From positions 135,914-199,913 of the forward strand of contig JADGAV010000002.1 of NCBI GenBank assembly GCA_015231825.1: DNA of 64,000 nt, given 5' to 3'. The notes under the pieces are model-generated. The model searched no databases and was not told where the DNA came from. It worked only from the letters and a program-made list of their open reading frames with translations. The DNA is from SAR324 cluster bacterium (GTDB taxonomy: Bacteria; SAR324; NAC60-12). Positions 1 to 7,697 of the stretch are shown piece after piece (position 1 is the stretch's first letter; each line of letters opens with the position of its first letter). The translations under genes were made by a program, and so were the position numbers.

Positions 1-130
1 TCAACGACTGGTCGATCAATTCCTCCAGTTCGGTTCTTGACAATTGCAGCAATTTGATTGCCTGCTGCAGTTGAGGAGTCATGATCAATTGCTGTGAAAG
101 CCGCATTTGCAGCTTCATTTCCATCGCCAT
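1..130 (-). CDS. rpoN: RNA polymerase sigma-54 factor, N-terminal fragment
   Basis: Only the first 43 codons lie in the window; the gene runs off the left edge. The translation starts [14 protein letters not shown] and continues with a Gln-rich stretch ([14 protein letters not shown]) typical of Region I of sigma-54, the part that contacts core polymerase and receives the signal from AAA+ activators. The ATG at 128-130 is preceded on the minus strand by a purine-rich AGAGAGCAGG; a second in-frame ATG (122-124) would also fit. lptB lies directly upstream on the same strand, the usual lptB-rpoN order in proteobacteria. Identity rests on a short but characteristic segment. Confidence 0.88.
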   Translation of the reverse strand, partial: MAMEMKLQMRLSQQLIMTPQLQQAIKLLQLSRTELEELIDQSL

Positions 131-219
131 ACCTGCTCTCTTTTATTTCACTTTGAGTTGATTGATTATCCTAAGGTATGCCATAGAATGCCGGATAATG
201 AAAGTCAATAATAAACGAC

Positions 220-942
220 TCACATTGAGAAGGACTCTCCTAAATACACTTTCCTGGCCTGCTCATTCTGCACCAGCTCCTGAGGAGTTCCGTGGGCGAG
301 CAACTCTCCTTCATTCATGATGTAGCCGTGATCAATGATGCCGAAAGTTTCCCGAACATTGTGATCGGTGATCAATACACCGATATTTTTATCTTTCAGG
401 TGGCGGATGCTCTCCTGGATATCTAAAACTGCAATAGGATCGACCCCCGCAAAAGGTTCATCAAGCAAAATAAAGGAAGGTTTCATTACCAGAGAACGGG
501 CAATCTCTGCTCTGCGGCTTTCTCCACCTGAAAGAGCATAGCCTTTGAGCTGCCGGATATGAGCAATCCCCAGCTCTTTCAATAAAGCTTCCATCCGTTC
601 CTGTTTTTCAGCCTTGCCTAATTTTAGGATCTCCATCACGGCCAGGAGATTCTGTTCAACCGTCAATTTGCGAAATATCGACCGTTCCTGCGGCAGATAG
701 CCGATTCCGACCCGGGCACGGCGGTCCATGGAAAATCCAGTGATGTCTGTTTTGTCCAGAACAATTTGCCCGGCATCTGGACGAATGACTCCGGTGATCA
801 TGTAGAACGAAGTCGTTTTGCCGGCACCATTCGGACCCAGTAATCCAACCACCTCGCCCTGCTTGACTTGTATTGAAAGGCCTTTCACCACATGTCGGCT
901 TTTGAAGGCCTTTTTAAGGTCTTTTGCAATCAGTGTTTTCAT
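220..942 (-). CDS. lptB: LPS export ABC transporter ATPase LptB
   Basis: Cytoplasmic ATPase of the LptBFG transporter that extracts lipopolysaccharide from the inner membrane. Seen: Walker A GPNGAGKT at residues 36-43, signature LSGGESRR, Walker B LLDEPFAGVDP and the switch histidine in ITDHNVRET. The DEPFAGVDP loop and 240-residue length fit LptB rather than a general ABC ATPase. I prefer the ATG at 942 (MKTLIAKDL) because it gives the family length; an in-frame GTG at 981 would add 13 unmatched residues, and neither has a strong SD. rpoN follows 90 bp downstream, as is common. No lptA or lptC lies upstream here; a divergent zinc-ribbon gene occupies that side. Confidence 0.93.
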   Translation of the reverse strand: MKTLIAKDLKKAFKSRHVVKGLSIQVKQGEVVGLLGPNGAGKTTSFYMITGVIRPDAGQIVLDKTDITGFSMDRRARVGIGYLPQERSIFRKLTVEQNLLAVMEILKLGKAEKQERMEALLKELGIAHIRQLKGYALSGGESRRAEIARSLVMKPSFILLDEPFAGVDPIAVLDIQESIRHLKDKNIGVLITDHNVRETFGIIDHGYIMNEGELLAHGTPQELVQNEQARKVYLGESFSM

Positions 943-1058
943 CAAAATGTCTGACGTTACGAAATTATTGACAATTAGCACTTCTTCCGATAGAGTGCCA
1001 GATTATGAATTTGAATTGTTCTTTTATTGAAATCTTTCAGCGCAGGAGTAAATCAAAG

Positions 1059-1364
1059 ATGCCAATTTATGAGTATATCTGCAGTAAATGTGATCATGAG
1101 ATTGAAGAGGTTCAAAAATTTACGGATCCTCCTTTAGCATTATGCCCCGAATGCAACACAAATGAACTCATCAGAAAGCCTTCGGTCAGTTCATTTCATT
1201 TAAAAGGGGGAGGGTGGTATAAAGATGGTTACCATGGCACCAGCGGCAAGACGCCGGAAGCAAAAAAGACAGAACCCGCCAAAGAAAAATCCACGCCTTC
1301 TTCTGAGACCAGTAAGACAAGCACCACAAGCGACTCCACGACTGCAACCAGCAATGCTGCTTAG
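1059..1364 (+). CDS. FmdB-family zinc ribbon protein
   Basis: Small protein of 101 residues. The N-terminal half is a classic FmdB-type zinc ribbon: MPIYEYICSKC, with Cys8/Cys11 and Cys29/Cys32 as the likely zinc ligands, followed by SSFHLKGGGWYKDGY, which is also typical of the family. The C-terminal third is a low-complexity Lys/Ser/Thr/Pro tail, probably disordered. The start at 1059 is chosen because AGGAG (1044-1048) sits upstream and the family begins MPxYEY; an upstream in-frame ATG (1005) adds unrelated residues. The family is described as a putative regulatory protein, but its biochemical role is not established. It is divergent from lptB. Confidence 0.85.
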   Translation: MPIYEYICSKCDHEIEEVQKFTDPPLALCPECNTNELIRKPSVSSFHLKGGGWYKDGYHGTSGKTPEAKKTEPAKEKSTPSSETSKTSTTSDSTTATSNAA

Positions 1365-1722
1365 CAGGGGTACGATCTCTCTTCTGCCATCTGCTTTTCG
1401 AGTAGGTGGCGTCCTTTAAGTACCTGATTTCGGCAAAGATTTCTTTATAAAATTGATAAAAGTGCGAATTTTTGTATTTTTCTGTGTTTTTTTGGACAGA
1501 AGCGGTTGATTTTTCTAGTTTTTCGGATATGATGACGCTGCATTGTCCAAGCCTTTTCGAAATCCCTATACAGGAAAAAAGAAAGATCCGTCAAATATCG
1601 TCTGATCAAGGAAGATTTCAGGCTTTTTGACAAGGTACGCAAATGGACGGATTGGCACTAAAATCAGCTTCGTATTGACGAAACTGAACATTTTTTAAAT
1701 TATCTGTTTTTGAGTTGGAGTC
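1365..1722. other. Intergenic region with a protein-like open frame lacking a start
   Basis: No convincing gene. On the plus strand, positions 1536-1661 hold a 41-codon frame without ATG or GTG that reads like protein (it contains YRLIKEDFRLFDKVRKWTDW and ends TDWH-stop). It may be a gene remnant or chance. No hairpin with a T-run was seen. Confidence 0.3.
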
Positions 1723-1914
1723 ATGACAAGCAGAGAGATGTCTCGATTTCAAGATGCCTTCAAGGACGAGGGTATGAGTAGAAGAACGATGCCTTCATAT
1801 ACAAAATCCGTGAAGCATGAAAAATCCTTATTCCCCTTAAAAGGCTGGTACATCGTTGTAGCAGGAATAGTGATTTTTTTGATTTCTACTTCGATCCAAA
1901 TAGTAATTTTATAG
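1723..1914 (+). CDS. Small single-pass membrane protein, unknown
   Basis: Sixty-three residues. The first 40 are basic and hydrophilic; residues about 43-62 (WYIVVAGIVIFLISTSIQIV) form one hydrophobic helix that almost reaches the C-terminus, so the likely topology is tail-anchored or single-pass. A GGAG (GTTGGAGTC) lies just before the ATG. I do not recognise the family. It stands alone between an intergenic region and a convergent epimerase-like gene. Composition and the SD make it more likely real than chance, but this is not proven. Confidence 0.5.
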   Translation: MTSREMSRFQDAFKDEGMSRRTMPSYTKSVKHEKSLFPLKGWYIVVAGIVIFLISTSIQIVIL

Positions 1915-1930
1915 TTTTTTCGGCAATTTT

Positions 1931-2788
1931 TCAGCTTTGCTGAATTCCAAATATATCAGCAAAACCCTCACGGAAAGAAGGAAACTGCAATGAGAACTGC
2001 ATCTCGTGCAGAAGCTTTTGATTGGAAATAAGCCGATTTTTTGCCAAACAGTCTTTCTCGAGAGAGCTTCCTGTTTGTTTCGGATTAGAAATTCCTGGCG
2101 GAAGGCGTATCAGTTCGTTTTGCAGAAGCCACTCAACGATCTGGTATGAAGGTTTCGGCTCCTCATCAACAGCGTTGAGCCTGCTAGGGAAATATTCCTC
2201 CTCCAGAAAACGTCGGACGATTCGGGCCAGGTCCTTCACATAGATACGATGAATGGGACGTTCGCTTTGAGAAAATGGTTTCTGGTCCAAAATTCTTAGT
2301 CCAAGGTGCCTCTGCGGTCCGTAGATGCCTCCCGCTCTAATCACTGAAAGGTCAAAATAGTTTTCCAGAGTTCTTTCAGTATCCAATCTTAATTGACCTC
2401 CCGGCCGATCCGGCACGAAAAAATCTTCTTCTTTCCAAATCCGGTTGCTATTTGGATAAACGCCGGTTGAAGAAATATAAATCAATCTGGTCAATTGTGG
2501 TCGTTCTTTGTTCATCCAGACACTCCACTCAGACAATCGTTTGACTTCTTTCTCAGGGTCTTGAAAGACTGGAGGCATTGTCAGCACGGGTACGACTGGT
2601 TCATCGGGAATGCGATTCCATGTCGAATGGACGTTCCACTCAAACTCAATGGAGTTGATATTGTTCTGCAATGCTTCTTGTGGAGGTGCGGTTCGAAAGG
2701 TTCCCCATGAAATGAGCTTGGGGTACTGCTGTATCAGATGTTTTCCGAGAAACCCCATCCCGAGAATTCCTATTTTGATATCGCTCAT
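1931..2788 (-). CDS. NAD(P)-dependent epimerase/dehydratase-like protein
   Basis: Extended short-chain-dehydrogenase fold of about 285 residues. Seen: an N-terminal Rossmann glycine motif GMGFLG (residues 10-15), then YISSTGVYP and VIRAGGIYGPQRH, both found in atypical extended SDRs of the YeeZ/nucleotide-sugar-epimerase-like group. The canonical YxxxK is not clear, so catalysis by the standard SDR mechanism is uncertain. The start at 2788 has AAGGA just upstream; an in-frame upstream ATG (2839) adds a polar leader without homology. It follows the methylmalonyl-CoA epimerase-like gene on the same strand with 58 bp between them, possibly one transcript. Substrate unknown. Confidence 0.75.
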   Translation of the reverse strand: MSDIKIGILGMGFLGKHLIQQYPKLISWGTFRTAPPQEALQNNINSIEFEWNVHSTWNRIPDEPVVPVLTMPPVFQDPEKEVKRLSEWSVWMNKERPQLTRLIYISSTGVYPNSNRIWKEEDFFVPDRPGGQLRLDTERTLENYFDLSVIRAGGIYGPQRHLGLRILDQKPFSQSERPIHRIYVKDLARIVRRFLEEEYFPSRLNAVDEEPKPSYQIVEWLLQNELIRLPPGISNPKQTGSSLEKDCLAKNRLISNQKLLHEMQFSLQFPSFREGFADIFGIQQS

Positions 2789-2846
2789 TTTCCTTAGTGA
2801 GATTATGGGATCCGTGTTGTCTTGATCTGTGGTCCTCAATTCAATT

Positions 2847-3332
2847 TCAAAGTTTAGGCTCTTCTACAATTTCAATCAAAACGCCGAAAGAATGTTCTAC
2901 TCTGGATTTGGGATGGAGGAAAAAAACAATTGTCCCTCGAGAACCAGGTCGAGGGGCCGGATCGATAATATTGAATCCCTGCCCTTTTAAGTAATTATGA
3001 GCTTCTGATGCGTTTCGGACTCTGAAACCGACATGATTCATGCCGCCTCTTCCCCCGTTGCGGTCAATCCATTTTTGAATCGGAGAAGTTTCATTTAGAG
3101 GCTCAATCAATTGAATCAGATTGGGACTGTTACCGATTCGCATCAACGATTCGCGTACCTGATCATTTCCCAACATTGTTTCCTGATGGATTTCGGTGAA
3201 GCCGAGCTGCTGATACTGCTGGATTTGAATTTCGAGTTCTCCTTTTTTCACCGCGATGGCTAAATGGTCAATGAATAAAAAACCTGGCAGACCCGTCATA
3301 TCGTCACTGAATGTCTCGGGCATTTGTACCAT
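2847..3332 (-). CDS. mce: Methylmalonyl-CoA epimerase-like VOC protein
   Basis: Vicinal-oxygen-chelate protein of 161 residues. It matches methylmalonyl-CoA epimerase in DHLAIAV near the start, QLIEPLN in the middle, GGMNHVGFRV, the PRPGSRG loop, and the closing HPKS...GVLIEIVE. Likely metal ligands, placed by family pattern, are His23, Gln74, His100 and Glu154. The enzyme would interconvert the (R) and (S) forms of methylmalonyl-CoA in propionate metabolism. Compared with the usual sequence there are a few extra residues between HPKS and GVLIE. A strong SD (AGGAGGGGA) precedes the ATG at 3332. No methylmalonyl-CoA mutase is in the window, so a glyoxalase/dioxygenase-like role remains possible. 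Confidence 0.78.
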   Translation of the reverse strand: MVQMPETFSDDMTGLPGFLFIDHLAIAVKKGELEIQIQQYQQLGFTEIHQETMLGNDQVRESLMRIGNSPNLIQLIEPLNETSPIQKWIDRNGGRGGMNHVGFRVRNASEAHNYLKGQGFNIIDPAPRPGSRGTIVFFLHPKSRVEHSFGVLIEIVEEPKL

Positions 3333-3916
3333 TTCCCCTCCTGAGATCTATAGTATTTACAAGTCGATTGATCCATCTTCAATGGACTGGTCGTCTGCAT
3401 TTGATAGCAGATATTAGTGTGGCTATCCAAAAAACGCCAATAAATGAAAGATCGATTGCATCTTTTTGCAATGCAATCAGCTTTTAATCTTTCAGTCGAC
3501 ACAAAAGATACTACAGGAGACCTGATTGTTCAATTCCAGTTTTCTTCCTTCCCGAAGTAAATTCTGAGTTTTTATTCCAAAAATATGTGTATTCCAGATG
3601 CCAGAGCGTAAAAGATGTTCAAAAGATCAGAAAACATGTGCTTGCAGGAGGACTTTCAAATTAAATCATATTTTCATGGTCTATTCCAAATTTCTTGAAC
3701 ACAATTTTATGGAATTATTTTAAAAAAAAGTTTCTGAAATTCTAAATTTAAAAAAATTAAAATATGTGTTGATATTAGCAAAATAATTGGATATAGCTAA
3801 TTTACCTAAATTAATTAGTAGATGCTAATAATTAATATATTTTATATATTATATATTATTCAGTAATAAGAAAAATTTTAAAATGAAATTAAATAATAAA
3901 ATTTGTGGAGGCAAAT
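3333..3916. other. AT-rich intergenic region upstream of the feo operon
   Basis: A 584-bp gap between the divergent mce-like gene and the feo cluster. The right half (about 3660-3900) is extremely AT-rich and holds the repeat elements listed separately. A 41-codon ATG frame at 3598 has no SD and unremarkable composition, so it is not called. Confidence 0.6.
3775..3835 (+). promoter_or_regulatory. Candidate iron-responsive operator and promoter of the feo operon
   Basis: Two imperfect inverted repeats sit in the AT-rich leader: TTAGC (3775-3779) with GCTAA (3796-3800), and TTAATTAG (3811-3818) facing CTAATAATTAA (3825-3835). They lie 80-140 bp before the first feo ORF, where a metal-responsive repressor (Fur- or DtxR-type) would be expected. 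The sequences do not match the Fur or DtxR consensus well, so the regulator is not assigned. Confidence 0.35.
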
Positions 3917-4075
3917 ATGGGAGTTGTGGAAGGTCTTGTTTTAACTTCAATCTTGTCGGGCGCGGCTTTTTTCCTGTACCGGTCTTTTGTTAAAAAAACT
4001 TCCTGCGGAGGATGTTGCAGCTCTGATTCATGCTCCTCGTCTCAGCAAGCGACCAGTTTTCCCAAGATCGATTAA
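3917..4075 (+). CDS. FeoB-associated Cys-rich membrane protein
   Basis: A 52-residue gene. One N-terminal hydrophobic helix (about residues 5-24) is followed by a basic stretch and a cysteine cluster (Cys30, Cys33, Cys34, Cys39 in CGGCCSSDSC). This is the layout of the small FeoB-associated Cys-rich membrane proteins encoded beside feoB in many bacteria. GGAGG at 3906-3910 precedes the ATG at 3917. It is first in the feo operon, about 210 bp before the fused feoA-feoB gene. The family is thought to help ferrous-iron uptake, but the mechanism is unknown; the cysteines could bind iron or sense redox state. Confidence 0.82.
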   Translation: MGVVEGLVLTSILSGAAFFLYRSFVKKTSCGGCCSSDSCSSSQQATSFPKID

Positions 4076-4287
4076 CTGCGGGAACTGAGCAGTTGGATGA
4101 GACTAAGGGGAATACTTTGCTGTTTGCTGATGAGAGAAGCACTTAATGAACATTTGAGAAGTTCTGGAACAAACTGAAGTTTTGTACCCCGGAAGAGATT
4201 GAGTGCCGCCTGAATAAGATCGGAAAAAAAGCTAAAGAGATTAATTTGCAGGCGTAAATAGGTAAATCAGTTAATTGAGGAATTATC
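4076..4287 (+). pseudogene. Possible degenerate small ORF between the Cys-rich protein and feoAB
   Basis: Positions 4150-4257 form an open frame without a start codon whose translation is protein-like (FWNKLKFCTPEEIECRLNKI, then basic residues to the stop). Two adjacent stops, TAA-TGA at 4144-4149, cut it off from the same frame upstream. A frameshift near 4130-4150 would join it to an ATG frame at 4097. It may be the decayed remains of a small feo-operon gene (for example a regulator), or ordinary leader. No SD or hairpin was seen. Confidence 0.3.
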
Positions 4288-6708
4288 ATGGAAAATCAAA
4301 TCAGTCTTCGCAACCTAAAAGTTAATGAAAAAGGAATCATCACTGCTATCAATGCGGAGGGAGAACTGGGAAGAAGAATTAGAGACATGGGGCTTGTCAA
4401 AGATACCGAAATATCAGTCGTCGGGAGGGCTCCTCTGAAAGATCCGGTTGCACTGCGTCTGAAAGATTTTACCTTAACTTTAAGAAATAAAGAAGCCGAT
4501 CATATTCTTGTCGAAGTCAAAAGAGACGAAGAAAAAGAATATATGAACATCGCGCTGGCGGGAAATCCGAATGCCGGTAAAACAACAATATTCAATGCCT
4601 TGACAGGTTCCAAACAAAAAGTTGGCAATTACCCCGGTGTGACTGTCTCGAGGCGTGAAGGGCAAATGAACATGAACGGCCTGCTGCTTAAAATCTCAGA
4701 TTTGCCTGGCGCCTATTCTTTAACCCCTTACTCCCAAGAAGAAATCGCCGCCAGAAATCATCTCATCAATAACCGGCCCGATGTTATTTTGAACGTGATT
4801 GATTCAAATAGCCTGGAGCGCAACTTGTACTTTACGGTGCAGCTCCTGGAATTGGGACTTCCGGTGGTACTTGATTTAAATATGATTGATGAAGTCCGGA
4901 AAAAAGGAATTGATATTGATGGCGGTAAACTTTCCAAAATCCTGCAAATTCCTGTGGTTGAAACTATTGGAAGAACGGGGGAAGGAAAAACTGAACTGGT
5001 TCAAGAAGCCTTGAATTTTGCAAAAGAGTCCAAAGGGACAGTCAAACCATTGGATATTTCTTATGGCCCCGACTTGGATGTGACACTTCAGCAGATGGAA
5101 AAAATAATTGAAGAAAATGAATTTCTGACGGAGTTGGTTCCGGCAAGATGGACTGCATTGAAATATCTGGAAAATGATTCTCATATTATTTCGATGGGAA
5201 TTAGGGACGAGAAAACAAGCCAAAAATTGCTGGAAATTGTTGAAAAAATTACGACTCATTGTAAAGATACCTTGAACATGACACCCGATGGTATTATCGC
5301 GGATTATCGCTATGGATTCATCCGGTCAGTACTGCAGGAAGGGATTATTCTTAAAGACAAGCTGACGAGTCGAATCGAATTTTCTGACAAAATCGACAAA
5401 GTTGTGACCAACACCTTTACCGGTCCGCTGATCATGTTGGGAGTATTGTATGGGATTTTTACAATAACCTTTCAGCTTGGCGAATATCCGATGGGTTGGC
5501 TGGAAGGCTTGTTTTCCTTTTTGGGGGAATCGGCGACCGCAATCATTCCTGAAGGTTTGGTGCAATCTTTGATTGTCTCAGGGATAATTGATGGTGTGGG
5601 AGGAGTACTTAGTTTTGTTCCTCTTATTTTGATCATGTTTTTTATGATTGCCTGTCTGGAGGACTCCGGATATATGGCTAGAATCGCATACATCCTGGAT
5701 AAAATTATGCAGCTCGCAGGTCTGCATGGCGCTTCTGTGATGCCCTTTGTCATATCAGGAGGAATCGTTGGCGGTTGCGCTGTACCCGGAGTGATGGCAA
5801 CAAGAACACTGAAAAGCCCCAAAGAGAAACTGGCAACGATTTTAACTGCCCCATTTCTCACCTGTGGCGCTAAAACGCCGGTCATAATGCTTCTCGCAGC
5901 GGCATTTTTCCCGAACAACGGAGCGCGAGTTCTGTTCATTACGGTTCTTTTTGGCTGGACTGTCGCATTGCTTGTCGCAAGATTGTTACGTTCCACGGTT
6001 ATCAAGGGAGAATCAACCCCATTTGTGATGGAGCTGCCGCCTTATCGGATGCCAACTTTAAAGGGCGTCTTGATTCATACCTGGGAACGCACCTGGCAAT
6101 ATATTAAAAAGGCAGGAACGGTTATTTTGGCGATTTCAATATTGTTGTGGGCTGCAATGACTTTTCCGATGCTGCCGGATGAGCGGGTGGAGGGTTTTCA
6201 AACACAAAAAGAGCAGATCATGGCGCAAATCAATGATCACCCGGATCAAAAAGAGGTGTTGACAGAAAAGATCAGCGAAATTAATAATATGGAATCAGGA
6301 GAAGCTCTGCAATATTCGGCAGCCGGCAGAATTGGGACTTTTCTGGCTCCTGTTACTTCCCTGGCAGGATTTGACTGGCGGGTCAATATCGCCTTGCTTG
6401 GCGGTTTTGCTGCAAAAGAAGTCATCGTTTCTAGCTTGGGCACTGCCTATTCACTGGGAGATGTTGATCCCGAAGAATCAGAAGCCTTGTCAACGAGGCT
6501 GCAGAATGATCCGAAATGGAATTTTGTCACTGCAATGAGTTTGATTGTATTTGTGATGATCTACGCTCCCTGTTTTATCACTGTGGTGGCCATAACCAAG
6601 GAAACATCCTGGAAATGGGCAACATTTAGTGTTCTTTTCAATACACTGATCGCCTTTATTTTGGCGGTAAGCTGTTATCAAATCGGTTCAATTTTGATTG
6701 CTGCATAA
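4288..6708 (+). CDS. feoB: Fused FeoA-FeoB ferrous iron transporter
   Basis: 806 residues combining both Feo components. Residues about 1-75 are an SH3-like FeoA domain (LRNLKVNEKGII...RRIRDMGLV). The FeoB GTPase domain follows: G1 GNPNAGKT at 92-99, NYPGVTVS, G3 DLPGAYSL from 138, and NMID as the base-recognition motif. After the helical regulatory part comes the membrane core with the two gate motifs, GCAVPGVMATRTL and FLTCGAKTPV, and a late EVIVSSLGTAYSLG. It imports Fe(II) across the inner membrane, coupled to GTP binding. In most bacteria FeoA is a separate small protein. Two cation-efflux genes follow within 30 bp, probably in the same operon. Confidence 0.95.
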   Translation: MENQISLRNLKVNEKGIITAINAEGELGRRIRDMGLVKDTEISVVGRAPLKDPVALRLKDFTLTLRNKEADHILVEVKRDEEKEYMNIALAGNPNAGKTTIFNALTGSKQKVGNYPGVTVSRREGQMNMNGLLLKISDLPGAYSLTPYSQEEIAARNHLINNRPDVILNVIDSNSLERNLYFTVQLLELGLPVVLDLNMIDEVRKKGIDIDGGKLSKILQIPVVETIGRTGEGKTELVQEALNFAKESKGTVKPLDISYGPDLDVTLQQMEKIIEENEFLTELVPARWTALKYLENDSHIISMGIRDEKTSQKLLEIVEKITTHCKDTLNMTPDGIIADYRYGFIRSVLQEGIILKDKLTSRIEFSDKIDKVVTNTFTGPLIMLGVLYGIFTITFQLGEYPMGWLEGLFSFLGESATAIIPEGLVQSLIVSGIIDGVGGVLSFVPLILIMFFMIACLEDSGYMARIAYILDKIMQLAGLHGASVMPFVISGGIVGGCAVPGVMATRTLKSPKEKLATILTAPFLTCGAKTPVIMLLAAAFFPNNGARVLFITVLFGWTVALLVARLLRSTVIKGESTPFVMELPPYRMPTLKGVLIHTWERTWQYIKKAGTVILAISILLWAAMTFPMLPDERVEGFQTQKEQIMAQINDHPDQKEVLTEKISEINNMESGEALQYSAAGRIGTFLAPVTSLAGFDWRVNIALLGGFAAKEVIVSSLGTAYSLGDVDPEESEALSTRLQNDPKWNFVTAMSLIVFVMIYAPCFITVVAITKETSWKWATFSVLFNTLIAFILAVSCYQIGSILIAA

Positions 6709-6737
6709 GGTATCACTAACTAGAAGAAACGAATACA

Positions 6738-7697
6738 ATGCATATACACACAATTGATCAATGGAAACATCCACATCAATTTAATATCGAAAACAGTCGA
6801 GGGGAACGCAATACTGCTTTTGTGATTGTCCTGACTGTTTCGATGATGGTGATCGAAGTCTCAGGCGGTCTTTTCTTTGGTTCGATGGCTTTGCTGGCCG
6901 ACGGGTGGCATATGGGGAGTCACGCGACCGCACTGGGAATTACCATTTTTGCCTATCGATTTGCCAGGCACCATGCAGATGACTCCCGTTTTACATTCGG
7001 AACCGGGAAAGTGGGTGCCCTGGGAGGATTTGCCAGCGCGATCGCCCTGGCGGTTGTTGCATTGCTGATGGCAGTGGAATCTGCAAAACGGCTGGTTTCC
7101 CCAGAAGCAATCCGTTTTGACGAAGCTATCGTGGTAGCCGTGATCGGCTTGATCGTAAACCTGTTCAGTGCTTTCCTTCTGAAAGAGCATCCACATGATC
7201 ATGGTGGTGACAATAATTCTCATCATCACCACCATCATCATCATGATCACAATTTGAGAGGAGCTTATCTCCATGTCCTTGCTGATGCAATGACTTCCCT
7301 GTTGGCTATAGTTGCCCTGGTGACGGGGAAAATGTGGGGATGGGTTTGGATGGACTCTGCAATCGGGATGCTAGGTGCAGCGGTGATTCTTCACTGGTCC
7401 TACGGGCTTTTGAAAAACACGAGCGAAATTCTTCTGGACCGGGAGGTCAAACAGGAAACGATCTCCGCAATTCGATCTGCTGTTGAGGCCGATTCAGACA
7501 ACAGGATTGCAGATTTTCACATCTGGAGGGTAAGCTCACGTTCTCTGGCTTTGATTGTATCGGTAGTGACTCACTTTCCTAAGTCCCCGGATCACTATAA
7601 AGCTCTATTGGTCAATTTCAAAGAACTTGACCATGTGACAATTGAAGTGAACGAAGCGCATAGTGAACCCTGCCTGACTGGAACTGACCATGACTGA
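6738..7697 (+). CDS. dmeF: CDF-family cobalt/nickel efflux transporter, DmeF-like
   Basis: 319-residue cation diffusion facilitator. Seen: the DmeF-type motif ADGWHMGSHA (residues 54-63), a long His-rich cytosolic loop (HHHHHHHHDH, 162-171) after HPHDHGG, the second metal-site pair His179/Asp183 in LHVLADAMTS, and a C-terminal ferredoxin-like domain. DmeF proteins export Co(II) and Ni(II), with some activity on other divalent ions. It lies 29 bp after feoAB and overlaps the next CDF gene by 8 bp, so importer and exporters are probably co-transcribed. The SD is weak (AGAAGAAACG), which would fit translation coupled to the gene before it. Confidence 0.88.
   Translation: MHIHTIDQWKHPHQFNIENSRGERNTAFVIVLTVSMMVIEVSGGLFFGSMALLADGWHMGSHATALGITIFAYRFARHHADDSRFTFGTGKVGALGGFASAIALAVVALLMAVESAKRLVSPEAIRFDEAIVVAVIGLIVNLFSAFLLKEHPHDHGGDNNSHHHHHHHHDHNLRGAYLHVLADAMTSLLAIVALVTGKMWGWVWMDSAIGMLGAAVILHWSYGLLKNTSEILLDREVKQETISAIRSAVEADSDNRIADFHIWRVSSRSLALIVSVVTHFPKSPDHYKALLVNFKELDHVTIEVNEAHSEPCLTGTDHD

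Noticed and set aside
1445..1642. 65-codon minus-strand frame in the gap after the FmdB gene
   Set aside because: No SD, no family match and very basic random-looking composition.
3296..3502. 68-codon frame overlapping the start of the mce-like gene
   Set aside because: It crosses the SD of the epimerase-like gene and lacks any family similarity.
5472..6005. 177-codon open frame opposite feoB
   Set aside because: It lies fully inside the feoAB coding sequence and its translation shows no family motif; it is a shadow of FeoB codons.
6861..7274. 137-codon minus-strand frame opposite dmeF
   Set aside because: It is read through the antisense of the His-rich loop (Met-rich stretch), an artefact of repeats of CAT codons.
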